From positions 372,001 through 436,000 of the forward strand of contig JADJCU010000003.1 in assembly GCA_016703065.1 (NCBI GenBank): DNA of 64,000 bases, written 5' to 3'. Below, in pieces: positions 45,191 through 54,282 of this stretch. Each line of letters begins with the position of its first letter. Position 1 is the stretch's first letter. Origin of the DNA: a bacterium. GTDB lineage: Bacteria > Electryoneota > RPQS01. A model generated the notes under the pieces. That model did not search any database and was not told the origin of the DNA. It saw nothing but the letters and a program-made list of their open reading frames with translations. Both the position numbers and the translations under genes were made by a program.

Positions 45191-46594
45191 TCACATGTGA
45201 ATAGCGCGTCCGTCGGCGGCCAGCGCCGCTTCCATCACCGCTTCGGTGAGCGTCGGATGCGCGTGAATGGTATTGTAAATGGTCTCGGAAGTCGCTTCAA
45301 GCACTCGCGCCAGCGCCAGCTCAGCAATCATCTCCGTCGCCTCCGCGCCCACAATATGCGCCCCAAGCAACTGACCATACTTGCGGTCGAAAATTAGCTT
45401 GACGTGTCCGTCAGTGTGTCCGATCGCCCGCGCCTTGCCGGATGCGCTGAACGGAAACTTCCCAACTTTGTAGTCAAGGTTCAGCTCTTTGCACTTCTCT
45501 TCCGAATAGCCGACACTCGCAACCTGCGGCTGACAATACGTACAGCTCGGGTTGTTCGTGTACTCCATAGGATGTGGGTGCTTGCCCGCAATCGCATCGA
45601 GACACACAATCCCCTCGTGCGACGCCGTGTGCGCGAGCTGCGGCGAGCCGATTACGTCGCCGATAGCATAATATCCCGGAATATTCGTGCGGAAAAATGG
45701 ATCAACCTTGATGAACCCACGCTCCAGAGTCACGCCCGTCTTCTCAAATCCCCAATTCTCGACATTAGCCGCAAACCCGATTGCGATCAAACAATGGTCC
45801 GCTGTCAGCTTTTTGTCCTGACCTTCGAGCGCAACCGTCACTCCATTTGCCGTAGCCTCGACACTCTTCACTTTGGTCGTCGTGAGCACGTTCATGCCCA
45901 TCTTCCTGAATGAGGCCTCGACAACCTTACTCGACTCGCTGTCTTCAATCGGCAGAATCCGCGGCTGGACCTCGATCATCGTCACCGCCGTGCCCACCGC
46001 CTGATAGAAATAGGCGAACTCACAGCCAATCGCTCCCGCACCGACAATAATCAGCGATTTCGGCTGCTTGTCCAGCGACATCGCCTCCATGTATGTAATA
46101 ATGCGCTTGCGGTCAACCGTCACGCCCGGCAGCGAGCGATTGGTGCTGCCCGTGGCGATAATCATGTGCTTGCCGCGAATCCGTTCTATCACTTTAGACG
46201 GATCTTTGCGCTCAAATACTTCAATTTCGTGATCGCCGGAGATACGAAAACGGCCGTTCGAGCGATGAATCTTGCTCCGCTTGGTTAGAAACTCAACTCC
46301 CGATGAGTTCTTTTCCGAAACTTCCCGCGACCGTTTGATCACTCGCGCCCAATCCAAACCTTCGAGTTTCGCCTGTATACCCATGCTCGGCGCGACGTGA
46401 GCAATATTCTCGTATAGCTCCGCGGTCTTCAGAAGCGCCTTGGACGGAATGCAGCCCCAGTTGACGCAAACGCCGCCCAGCGGCTGTTCATCTGCAACAC
46501 ACGTCTTCATCCCCAACTGCGCGGCGCGAATCGCCGCCACATATCCACCGGGTCCGCCGCCAAGGACGACGACGTCAAATTCTGCAGCTGTCAT
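45191..46594 (-). CDS. lpd: Dihydrolipoyl dehydrogenase
   Basis: The 467-aa flavoenzyme (E3) has the FAD motif GGGPGGYVAAIRAAQ, redox-active Cys43 and Cys48 in GGVCVNWGCIPSK, the NAD motif IIVGAGAIGCEFAYFYQAVG, and the C-terminal catalytic His-Glu in HAHPTLTEA. The redox motif has Val-Trp where most E3 enzymes have Leu-Asn-Val, a variation seen in some relatives. It serves 2-oxoacid dehydrogenases or the glycine cleavage system, whose other genes are not here. It follows trxB by 5 bases. Confidence 0.95.
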   Translation of the reverse strand: MTAAEFDVVVLGGGPGGYVAAIRAAQLGMKTCVADEQPLGGVCVNWGCIPSKALLKTAELYENIAHVAPSMGIQAKLEGLDWARVIKRSREVSEKNSSGVEFLTKRSKIHRSNGRFRISGDHEIEVFERKDPSKVIERIRGKHMIIATGSTNRSLPGVTVDRKRIITYMEAMSLDKQPKSLIIVGAGAIGCEFAYFYQAVGTAVTMIEVQPRILPIEDSESSKVVEASFRKMGMNVLTTTKVKSVEATANGVTVALEGQDKKLTADHCLIAIGFAANVENWGFEKTGVTLERGFIKVDPFFRTNIPGYYAIGDVIGSPQLAHTASHEGIVCLDAIAGKHPHPMEYTNNPSCTYCQPQVASVGYSEEKCKELNLDYKVGKFPFSASGKARAIGHTDGHVKLIFDRKYGQLLGAHIVGAEATEMIAELALARVLEATSETIYNTIHAHPTLTEAVMEAALAADGRAIHM

Positions 46595-46599
46595 AGTAA

Positions 46600-47589
46600 T
46601 TAGGCCGTTGTCGCGAAGTTCTGTTCCGCGAGTTTCAAGTGTCCGGCGTGCGCTTCACCTTCGAGCCAGCGCTCCGCGTCAATCGCCGCCATGCAGCCCG
46701 CACCGGCCGCAGTTATGGCCTGACGATAGTGGTGGTCATGAACGTCGCCCGCCACAAACACGCCTTCGATATCCGTCCATGACGAATCAGCGTGCCGCAG
46801 CACATAACCGTTTTCATCAACCTTGAGAATATCACGAATGATCCGCGTATTCGGCTCATGGCCAATGGCCACAAAGAAACCGTCGACCGGCAGAGTGCTC
46901 GACTCACCCGTTTTCAGGTTCCGAATTCTGAGACCGTTGACGTGGGTATCGCCGGCATCCGCCAGTACTTCATCGATGGCTGAGTTGTAGACAACTTCGA
47001 TCTTCGGATTCGTCAGCACGCGGTCCTGCATGATCTTGGAAGCGCGAAATGCGTCCCGCCGATGCACAAGATAGACCTTTGTAGCGTGGCGAGTAAGATA
47101 CGACGCCTCTTCCATTGCCGTATCGCCGCCGCCGACTACGGCAACAACCTTGCCACGGAAAAAGAAGCCGTCGCACGTCGCGCATGCCGAAACGCCTTTC
47201 CCCTGTAGCCGCTGCTCACTTTCCAGCCCGAGCCATTTGGCAGACGCGCCTGATGCGATTATCACAGCATGGCTGTAGACCGGCGGCAGGTATCCAAGGT
47301 TGACCTTAAACGGTCTGGACGTGACATCAATCGATGTGACCTCATCTTCGATGAACTTCGTCCCGAAGCGCTCGGCCTGGCGGCGCATTAAGTCCATCAG
47401 TTCAGGCCCGGTAATCCCGTCAGGAAAGCCTGGGTAGTTTTCCACGTCGCTCGTGATCATGAGCTGGCCTCCCGGCTGACTTCCATCAATAACGACGGGA
47501 TTCAGGTTGGCTCGACCAGCATAGATGGCGGCAGTTAGCCCGGCAGGACCTGAGCCCACAATGACGACTGAATGTACCTCACGGATCAT
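46600..47589 (-). CDS. trxB: Thioredoxin reductase
   Basis: The 329-aa protein has FAD motif GSGPAGLTAAIYAGR (12-26), the redox-active disulfide CATC (Cys136, Cys139), the NADPH motif VGGGDTAMEEASYL and the C-terminal FAD motif GVFVAGDVHDHHYRQA. It reduces thioredoxin with NADPH. A promoter candidate lies just upstream, so it is probably the first gene of the trxB-lpd unit. Confidence 0.96.
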   Translation of the reverse strand: MIREVHSVVIVGSGPAGLTAAIYAGRANLNPVVIDGSQPGGQLMITSDVENYPGFPDGITGPELMDLMRRQAERFGTKFIEDEVTSIDVTSRPFKVNLGYLPPVYSHAVIIASGASAKWLGLESEQRLQGKGVSACATCDGFFFRGKVVAVVGGGDTAMEEASYLTRHATKVYLVHRRDAFRASKIMQDRVLTNPKIEVVYNSAIDEVLADAGDTHVNGLRIRNLKTGESSTLPVDGFFVAIGHEPNTRIIRDILKVDENGYVLRHADSSWTDIEGVFVAGDVHDHHYRQAITAAGAGCMAAIDAERWLEGEAHAGHLKLAEQNFATTA

Positions 47590-47608
47590 AGTTCAAAAGG
47601 TGATGTTT

Positions 47609-47636
47609 ATTAAATACTTAATGGCAACATAGTCAA
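47609..47636 (-). promoter_or_regulatory. Sigma-70-type promoter candidate for trxB
   Basis: On the minus strand TTGACT (47636-47631) and TTTAAT (47614-47609) are separated by 16 bases, about 15-20 bases before the trxB start. It lies in the 165-base gap after the aro operon, which otherwise holds only a weak CCTCC/GGAGG stem at 47726-47747. Confidence 0.5.
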
Positions 47637-47754
47637 CACCCGCCGGCGTGGGTGCCTTTCCGTTGCAGTTCTCGATTAGATTCCGGTGAATACTCAACTT
47701 ACTGAGAATTTGCCGTAAACTCAAGCCTCCTGCGAGTCGCCGGGAGGTACCCCT

Positions 47755-49335
47755 TTAACGGGCTACTCCCACTCCAGTTTCCGACAGGAAATTGGACAGC
47801 CGTGCCATCGCGTCCGCGTACCCGGCCACCCCTCGTCCCGAGACTGTCGCCCTGCATAACTCGCTTATGAGCGAGACATGCCGGAACTCCTCCCGCTGCC
47901 TTGGCTCCGACAGGTGCACCTCGATAGCAGGCAAATACGTCGCGGCCAAGGCATCCCGAACTGCCACGGACGTGTGCGTAAACGCCCCCGGATTGAGGAT
48001 CAGTCCGTCCGCCCACCGCCTCCCCCACTGCAAGAGATCAACGTAATCCCCTTCATGATTCGTCTGCCTGATCAGCACCTCGAACCCGTGCTGCCGTGCG
48101 GCCTCGCGGCATTCATGCGCAATATCATCATGCGACATCCGTCCATAGATTTCCGGCTCGCGCTCGCCGAGCAGATTCAAGTTCGGGCCATGGAGCACCA
48201 ACACGCGCCGCTTGCGGGGGCCGTGCCTCGCAGACCGTCCCGTCTGTGCAATCGCGCAAAGCCACTCCGCGCAATCGCGCACGGCTTCTCCCGGTACACC
48301 CGCAGTGATGAACGGCTCGCCCGGGCCGCGCAGCAGAATCCACCGCAGTTTTCCCTCAACCGTTTTCTTGTCGGCGCGCAGCGCATCACTCAAAGCATCA
48401 GGAGTGGTTGCTACTCCCGGCAATTCACAACGTGCAAGCCACGCCTGCAACTCGTCTGCTCGCATTGGATCCAAGGCCCCCGTCAACCGCGAGAGCCAAA
48501 CTGCCGCGCGTAGCCCGTAGAACACCGCTTCGCCGTGCGCAACGGTCCCGTAACCTGTTGCCTGTTCTAACGCATGTCCAAACGTATGGCCCAAGTTGAG
48601 CAGGGCGCGTTCACCGCTCTCGCGCTCGTCACGCCCGACGATCTCAACTTTCACTCGTGCGCCGCGCAGAATAAATGAGCGCAGAATCTCAGCAGACCAT
48701 GTCGTCGCGTCAGCTCCCGCCTGCTCGATATCTCGCCAGAATTCGCCGCCGCCAAGCAGGGCACCTTTCACAATCTCTGCCGCGCCCGCTCTGACCTCAC
48801 GCTCCGGCAGCGTCGCAAGCACTCGCGTCGCACAAAGCACCGCGCGCGGCTGATGAAACGACCCAATCAGGTTCTTCCCCGCTTCATGATTGATCCCAGT
48901 CTTACCCCCAATTGCCGCGTCCACCATTCCCAGCACTGTCGTCGGCGCCGCAATCCACTCGATTCCGCGCCGATAGACACTCGCCGCGAAACCCGCAAGA
49001 TCAGTCACCACACCACCTCCAAACGCCAGCACTACGTCATCACGCGCAAAACTCCCTGTCGCCAGCGTATCCAGCGCCTCGCGCAATCGTGCGAAACTCT
49101 TCTGCGCCTCCCCCGGCGCAATCACCAAACGTGCGCACACAAAATCCTCGGTGCGGAGCGCCACCAGAAGTGCCTCAAGATGATGCAGCGCGACATGCTC
49201 GTCCGTCACGACCAGCACGCGGGGCCGTCTCGCGCCAAAGAGCACGGCGAGCTCTCGCGCAATCCACTCTGCTCCTTCGTCGGCCAGGCGAATCAGCGTC
49301 ACACCACTGGATGTCGTGAGCTCAAACGAGTCCAT
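47755..49335 (-). CDS. aroBQ: Fused 3-dehydroquinate synthase / type II 3-dehydroquinase (AroB-AroQ)
   Basis: One uninterrupted 526-aa frame contains two enzymes. Residues 1-362 are AroB: GGGVVTDLAGFAAS and GGKTGINHEAGKN, with metal ligands likely Glu187, His250 and His267 in AEIVKGA, NLGHTFGH and HGEAV. After a basic linker (363-376), residues 377-520 are a full AroQ: VLVLHGPNLNLLGEREPEIY, catalytic Tyr397, QTNHEGDYVD, NPGAFTHTS and EVHLSEP. It would convert DAHP to dehydroquinate and then to dehydroshikimate (steps 2 and 3). Both halves have full length, so this is a true fusion. It overlaps aroK by 14 bases. Confidence 0.95.
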   Translation of the reverse strand: MDSFELTTSSGVTLIRLADEGAEWIARELAVLFGARRPRVLVVTDEHVALHHLEALLVALRTEDFVCARLVIAPGEAQKSFARLREALDTLATGSFARDDVVLAFGGGVVTDLAGFAASVYRRGIEWIAAPTTVLGMVDAAIGGKTGINHEAGKNLIGSFHQPRAVLCATRVLATLPEREVRAGAAEIVKGALLGGGEFWRDIEQAGADATTWSAEILRSFILRGARVKVEIVGRDERESGERALLNLGHTFGHALEQATGYGTVAHGEAVFYGLRAAVWLSRLTGALDPMRADELQAWLARCELPGVATTPDALSDALRADKKTVEGKLRWILLRGPGEPFITAGVPGEAVRDCAEWLCAIAQTGRSARHGPRKRRVLVLHGPNLNLLGEREPEIYGRMSHDDIAHECREAARQHGFEVLIRQTNHEGDYVDLLQWGRRWADGLILNPGAFTHTSVAVRDALAATYLPAIEVHLSEPRQREEFRHVSLISELCRATVSGRGVAGYADAMARLSNFLSETGVGVAR

Positions 49336-49843
49336 CTATCGCTTCAAAAATCGCCAGTGCGGTTTGCTTTGGGTCGGGATCTGTCGTGGGAAAACTAAGC
49401 GGCGCTTCATCAAAAAATTCTCGGCGACGCATCAGCAGAAAGTTCAGCGCCGTGATCCGCTCCTGCAGCGAATGGTTCGGATCAAGCAGCGGCCTTGACG
49501 TGTCCGCCAGCGTCCGCGCCGCGAGCAGCTCGAGGGGCGCTTCGAGATAGACCATCAACCCGCTCGCCGAGATGACATCTCGATTGTCGATGCGCTCCAG
49601 CGCACCTCCGCCCAGCGCAATTACGCTGTCTCCGCGCGATGCCGCCTGCACAAGCGACACGCTCTCAAAGTCACGGAACTTCTCTTCGCCAAGCGCATGA
49701 AAAATCGCCGGAATGTTCATTCCGGCGCGCTCTACGATCAGCGTATCCAAGTCATAGAACGGCTGACTGCGTAGTTCTGCAAGCAGCGCGCCGATGGTGC
49801 TCTTGCCCGAGCCGGGCAATCCGCAAAGATAGACTACAGCCAT
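49322..49843 (-). CDS. aroK: Shikimate kinase
   Basis: I start at the ATG at 49843 (MAVVYLCGLPGSGKSTIGAL); upstream codons in the frame belong to the end of aroC. The 173-aa protein has Walker A GLPGSGKST, the shikimate-binding DLDTLIVERAG and EEKFRDFES, the ALGGGA motif, and lid Arg in DTSRPLL. It phosphorylates shikimate. It overlaps aroC by 10 bases and aroBQ by 14. Confidence 0.94.
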   Translation of the reverse strand: MAVVYLCGLPGSGKSTIGALLAELRSQPFYDLDTLIVERAGMNIPAIFHALGEEKFRDFESVSLVQAASRGDSVIALGGGALERIDNRDVISASGLMVYLEAPLELLAARTLADTSRPLLDPNHSLQERITALNFLLMRRREFFDEAPLSFPTTDPDPKQTALAIFEAIDGLV

Positions 49844-50996
49844 GGTGAACCGGGCGTTGCCTTTAGATGCGCGTGGACTTCTTTCATAGAATCTCCGCCG
49901 AATTTCTCGAGGAACGGATTCATTAACGCCAGCAGCGCCATCGCTTCGCCCACGATTGCCGCCGCCGGAACTGCGCAAACGTCGCTGCGCTCGTGCAGCG
50001 CCTGTACCGCCTCGCCCGTTGCGAGACTGACCGAGTCAAGCGGCTGCATTAATGTCGATAACGGTTTCATTGCGACCCGCAGCACCAGGCGCTCCCCGTT
50101 CGTCATCCCGCCTTCAATGCCGCCCGCGTTGTTTGTTCTGCGCAGCACTCCGCGTGCATCCGGGTACATCTGATCGTGAACCTGACTTCCCGGCAAGCCT
50201 GCCGCTCTAAAACCTGCTCCGAATTCGACGCCTTTCATCGCATGAATAGAGAGCATGGCCTGCGCGAGAATGCCATCGAGTCGCTTGTCGAAATGCGCGA
50301 AACTTCCCAATCCGACCGGCAAACCGTCAACAACGAGCTCGAATATACCGCCGACCGTGTCCTTCATAGCGATTGCGCAGTCAATCGCGTCGGTCATCTT
50401 TTGCTCGGCGTTTGCATCCCCGCAGCGCACCGCGCTCGCTTCGACACCGGCCATATACTCATCGAGTGCTGTCTCACGTGAAATCGGCGCGGCTGTAACT
50501 CCCCCAATCGCCACCACATGACTATACACCCTAACGCCAAAATCAGCAAAAAACTTCCGGCAAATCGCGGCAATCGCTACACGCATCGCCGTCTCGCGCG
50601 CCGACGAGCGTTCAATCACATTGCGAATGTCGTCTTGATGATACTTGATTGAACCCGCATAATCGGCATGTCCGGGCCGGGGATTAGTCAGCCGCGGCGC
50701 GCGTTGTTCCGCTCCCGGGTCTGTGGCCGCCATCTTCTCGTGCCAGTTCACCCAATCCTTGTTCTCAATCAAGAGCGAAATCGGCGATCCGAGTGTCTTT
50801 CCGTAGCGCACTCCGCCAACGATTCTTGCGGAATCCGTTTCAATGGTCATCCGCCCGCCCCGGCCATAACCCATCTGCCGCCGCGCCAAGTCACGCCCAA
50901 TCTCAGCTTCAGAGATCTCAAGCCCGCAGGCATTCCTTCGAGAATCCCCGTTAGCATTGGGCCGTGGCTTTCGCCTGCGGTCAAAAAGCGAATCAT
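49834..50996 (-). CDS. aroC: Chorismate synthase (frame break near 50922)
   Basis: The true start is the ATG at 50996, where the frame reads MIRFLTAGESHGPMLTGILE and GMPAGL, the family N-terminus. One C missing in GGC-TT (about 50920-50925) shifts to the frame that continues LEISEAEIGRDLARRQMGYG and ends at 49834. The rest shows GRGGRM, GSPISL, RPGHADYAG, RSSARETAMRVA and MKGVEFGAGF. It needs reduced FMN and converts EPSP to chorismate, the final common step. It overlaps the aroE stop by one base. Confidence 0.92.
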
Positions 50997-51832
50997 CAGC
51001 TGCGCAAATCCGGCAGTAATTCGCGCACCGCAACTTCGAGCGGAAACGGCTTGCCGGTCCAGATTTGATAGCTCTCCGCTGCCTGCGCCAGCAGCATCAC
51101 TAATCCGTTCTCCGTTTGCGCATTGAACGACGCTGCCGCTTCAAGAAAGAGCGTCTTGCGCGGCGAGTAGATCAAGTCAAAGACGAGCGCGCCCGGTTTG
51201 AACGCCAGCGGCGGTTCGAGCGGAAACCCCGGTTGCGCGTTATGACCGACCGGCGTTGCCTGAATCACGAGATCAAACTCATGCAGTCGCTTCCGCGCTT
51301 TTGCCAAACTGATCAGAGTGGGCGAGTACGGTGCGATGGTCACGGGTGCAATTCGCTCAACGGCATCGGCAGGTCGGCGCGACGCCACTGCGATTTCGAT
51401 CGGAGCGAGCACCTGCGACACGGCCACTAAACAAGCGCGCGCTGCGCCTCCCGTGCCAATGACCAGCACTCGCTGGGCCTGCGCGGCCTGTTCGAGCTTT
51501 TGCTCCAACGCATAGCGGAAACCCGCGACATCCGTGTTGTAGCCATAGAGCTTGCCGCCGTTGCGCAGCAACGCATTGACCGAACGCGCCGCCCTCGCCG
51601 TTTCCGAAAGTTCATCGCAAAGCGTATACGCGAGATCCTTGTGCGGCGCAGTCACGTTCAAGCCGTCCCAATCGACGCGGGCGCGCAGCAGAAACGACCG
51701 CGCCAGTCGTCGTGGAAAATCGAACAGCGTGTAGCTGCCTGATGTTCCCGTCTGCTGAAACGCCCATGAAAACAGGATCGGTGACAGGCTCGATGAGATA
51801 TGTTCGCCAATGAGGCCGAAACGGTATGGCAT
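50996..51832 (-). CDS. aroE: Shikimate dehydrogenase
   Basis: The 278-aa protein has the shikimate-binding segment GLIGEHISSSLSPILFSWAF, catalytic Lys in LNVTAPHKDLAY and Asp in YGYNTDVAGF. The NADPH-binding motif is IGTGGAARA, followed by ATPVGH. It reduces 3-dehydroshikimate to shikimate. It directly abuts aroA (stop at 51833) and overlaps aroC by one base. The ATG at 51832 matches the family start. Confidence 0.94.
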   Translation of the reverse strand: MPYRFGLIGEHISSSLSPILFSWAFQQTGTSGSYTLFDFPRRLARSFLLRARVDWDGLNVTAPHKDLAYTLCDELSETARAARSVNALLRNGGKLYGYNTDVAGFRYALEQKLEQAAQAQRVLVIGTGGAARACLVAVSQVLAPIEIAVASRRPADAVERIAPVTIAPYSPTLISLAKARKRLHEFDLVIQATPVGHNAQPGFPLEPPLAFKPGALVFDLIYSPRKTLFLEAAASFNAQTENGLVMLLAQAAESYQIWTGKPFPLEVAVRELLPDLRS

Positions 51833-53138
51833 TTATTCTGAAAGAGTCAAAGAGTGTGGAGTAAGTTTGCCCAGGACCTTGTAAAATTCCGGATATGATA
51901 CTTCGGCACAATTGGCGTCTTGAATCGTTGTCGTCCCCTTTGCCGCAAGACCCGCCAGTGCAAACGACATGGCAATCCGGTGATCGCCGTCCGTGACTAT
52001 CATCGCGCCCTGCAGCGGCGCTCCGCCGAACACATGCAAGTTGTCCCCCCTGCATTCGACGCGTGCACCCATCGACGACAATCCGCGAACAATTGCGCCG
52101 AGCCGGTCGCTCTCCTTGACGCGCAGTTCGCCGACTCCGTGAAACACTGACTCGCCGTCGATCGTGCTCGCCAGCACGGCCAGCGCAGGTATCTCGTCAA
52201 TCAAACCGGGCACATCTGCCGCTCGCACCTGCAGCGGAGCAAGCTCCGAGTGTCGAACGCGAATTGTACCGACCGGCTCACCGGCAGTCTCTCGCTCCGA
52301 CCGGACATCAAGACCCGCTCCAGCGCTTTGCAGACACGTGAGCCACGCCGTCCGGAGCGGATTCACGAGAACGTTCTGAATCTCTATGTCCGAATCCGGC
52401 ACAAGCAGCGCCGCGATTACCCAGAATGCCGCGCTCGAAACATCTCCCGGGTATCGCGCCGCGCAAGCTCTCGCCGGCGCGTGTTGCGAGCGTCGCATCA
52501 ACGGTTACATAGCCCTCTGCATCAGGGCTCACGCGCAGCAGCCGCTCGGTATGATCCCGCGAAGGAACCGGTTCCCTCACACGAGTCTCTCCCCTCGCAT
52601 GAAGGCCAGCGAGCAGAATCGCGCTTTTCACCTGTGCACTGGAAACCTCCAAATCGTGCGCACACCCGATTAGCTGCGCGCCGTGAATTCGCGCCGGTAA
52701 CGTTCCACCCTCTTGCAGCTGAATTGTCGCGCCCATCGCGCGCAGGGGCCGCGCCGCGCGCTCCATCGGTCTCTGCGAAAGTGACGCGTCACCCAGAATC
52801 GTCCACTCTCCCTGGACACCTGCCAATAACCCCATCATGAGCCGCGCAGTTGTTCCGCTGTTCCTGCAAGCGAGCGTCGCGAACGCCGGCAGCGCGCCGT
52901 GCGAAATCGTCACTCGGTCGCCCTCTCGCACCACTCGTTTTCCCAGTGCCTGAAGACACAAGAGCGCTGTCTGGCAATCTTCACCCGATCCGAAATTCGT
53001 CAAGCGAATCGTATCCGAAGTGAAAAGCGAGAACAGCGCGCGGCGTATGGAGACGGACTTGTCCCCGGAGAGAGAAAGTTGCGCAGTCAGCGGACCGGTT
53101 GCCGCCGTGACCCGCGCAACCTTGAAATTACTGACCAC
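51833..53138 (-). CDS. aroA: EPSP synthase (frame break near 52457)
   Basis: The gene starts with GTG at 53138 and ends at 51833, in two frames. The first carries LSGDKSVSIRRALFSLFT, CRNSGTTARLMMGLLAG and SSAQVKSAILLAGLHA. The second begins at RYPGDVSSAAFWVIAALLVP and has DEIPALAVLAS, LRVKESDRL and DGDHRIAMSFALAGL. Ignoring one base in the GC-rich stretch 52454-52462 joins them into about 434 residues, normal length. The enzyme transfers enolpyruvate to shikimate 3-phosphate. The LSGDKSVSIR motif has the usual Lys and Ser residues. Confidence 0.92.
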
Positions 53139-54038
53139 GGAGCGTAAGCGTGCGGCCTAACGCAGGAGCCAAACGTGCCATATCGGACACCAGCTCAGCA
53201 AATTCCTCGGGATCAAGTGACTGATAGCCGTCAGAGAGCGCCTTCTCGGGATCGGGATGCATCTCAAGCAAGACACCGTCGGCCCCTGCAGCAATAGATG
53301 CTTTCGCCATCGGCGGCACCAACTCGCGTCGCCCCGTACCATGTGACGGATCCGTAATCACAGGCAGATGCGACAACAGCTTCAGTGCCGGCACGATATT
53401 CAAATCGAGTGTGTTGCGCGTGAAATCCGAGAACGTGCGAATCCCGCGTTCGCATAACACGATCTGATCGTTCCCCGCGTTCATAATATACTCGGCGGCA
53501 TTCAAGAACTCATCAAGCGTCGCCGCCATTCCGCGCTTAAGCAGAATCGGTTTGCCCGTCGCCGCCGCTTGCTTCAACAGCACATAATTATGCATATTGC
53601 GGGTGCCAATCTGCAGCATGTCCACATGAGCGGCCGCAAGCAGCACGCTCTCTTCATCGACCACCTCTGTGACTACCGGCAGTCCCGACACACGCCGCGC
53701 TTCAGCCAGCAGTTTCAGGGCAGGTTCTCCCAGACCGGAAAACGCATACGGCGATGTCCGCAGCTTAAACGCTCCGCCGCGCAATAGATGAGCGCCATGA
53801 GCCGCCGCTTTTCCGCGGCTGCAATCAGTTGCGGGGGCGTCTCGACCGCGCAGGGTCCGGCAATAACCGTCAGTTCCTTGCCGCCAATGGCCACACCGCG
53901 CACAGCCACAATCGTATTCGCAGGTCGCGCACGACGCAGGACCTTGAAATAGCTTGGTTCGGCCGCAAAAGCCTGTTCGAGCGAGCGGGCAGCCCCAGGG
54001 CTTTCCGCCGTCGGGCGGGCTACCGAATCCTGATTCAC
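53128..54038 (-). CDS. aroF: DAHP synthase, AroF-type (frame break near 53810)
   Basis: The first frame starts with GTG at 54038 (MNQDSVARPTAESPGAARSL) and carries ELTVIAGPCAVETPPQLIAA. At an A-run (53809-53812) one A is missing, after which the other frame continues AHGAHLLRGGAFKLRTSPYA and ends at 53128. Later motifs are QIGTRNMHN, LLKRGMAATLDEFL, LCERGIRTF and DPSHGTGRRELV. The merged protein has about 300 residues. It resembles the TM0343-type (AroA-beta, KDOPS-like) class, but its N-terminal regulatory domain is very short, so feedback control may differ. It is the first enzyme of the pathway and first gene of the operon. Confidence 0.92.
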
Positions 54039-54090
54039 TAAGGGTTTTCTTCAAATCCGGAACATAGGAGAGTGTCGCTTAAAGTCTCAT

Positions 54091-54119
54091 AAAATACGGA
54101 TTTTCCATGCGGCAGTCAA
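54091..54119 (-). promoter_or_regulatory. Sigma-70 promoter for the shikimate operon
   Basis: On the minus strand TTGACT (54119-54114) and TATTTT (54096-54091) lie 17 bases apart, a near-consensus promoter. Transcription would begin near 54084, about 46 bases before the aroF GTG. I see no attenuator-like leader peptide. Confidence 0.65.
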
Positions 54120-54282
54120 GAAATGGTACCCCGAAGCCCTTGGATTTGTTCCGGGCGATAGGCAGTAATTAATTAATTTAACTATGCTTAATTTTCATTC
54201 AGGTGGAATCAGGGAACTTTTCCCCGGCATTTCCGTCCTGAGGATAACTCCCTTCACCGAACTCTGATCCCCCTACGAACCC

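Noticed and set aside
47726..47747. Terminator after aroBQ
   Set aside because: The CCTCC/GGAGG stem is only 5 bp with a 12-base loop and no U-run, so I mention it only under the trxB promoter.
53128..54054. 308-aa DAHP synthase starting at ATG 54054
   Set aside because: Its first 90 residues (Cys/Gly/Arg-rich) are unlike the family. The frame from GTG 54038 carries the conserved IAGPCAVE segment.
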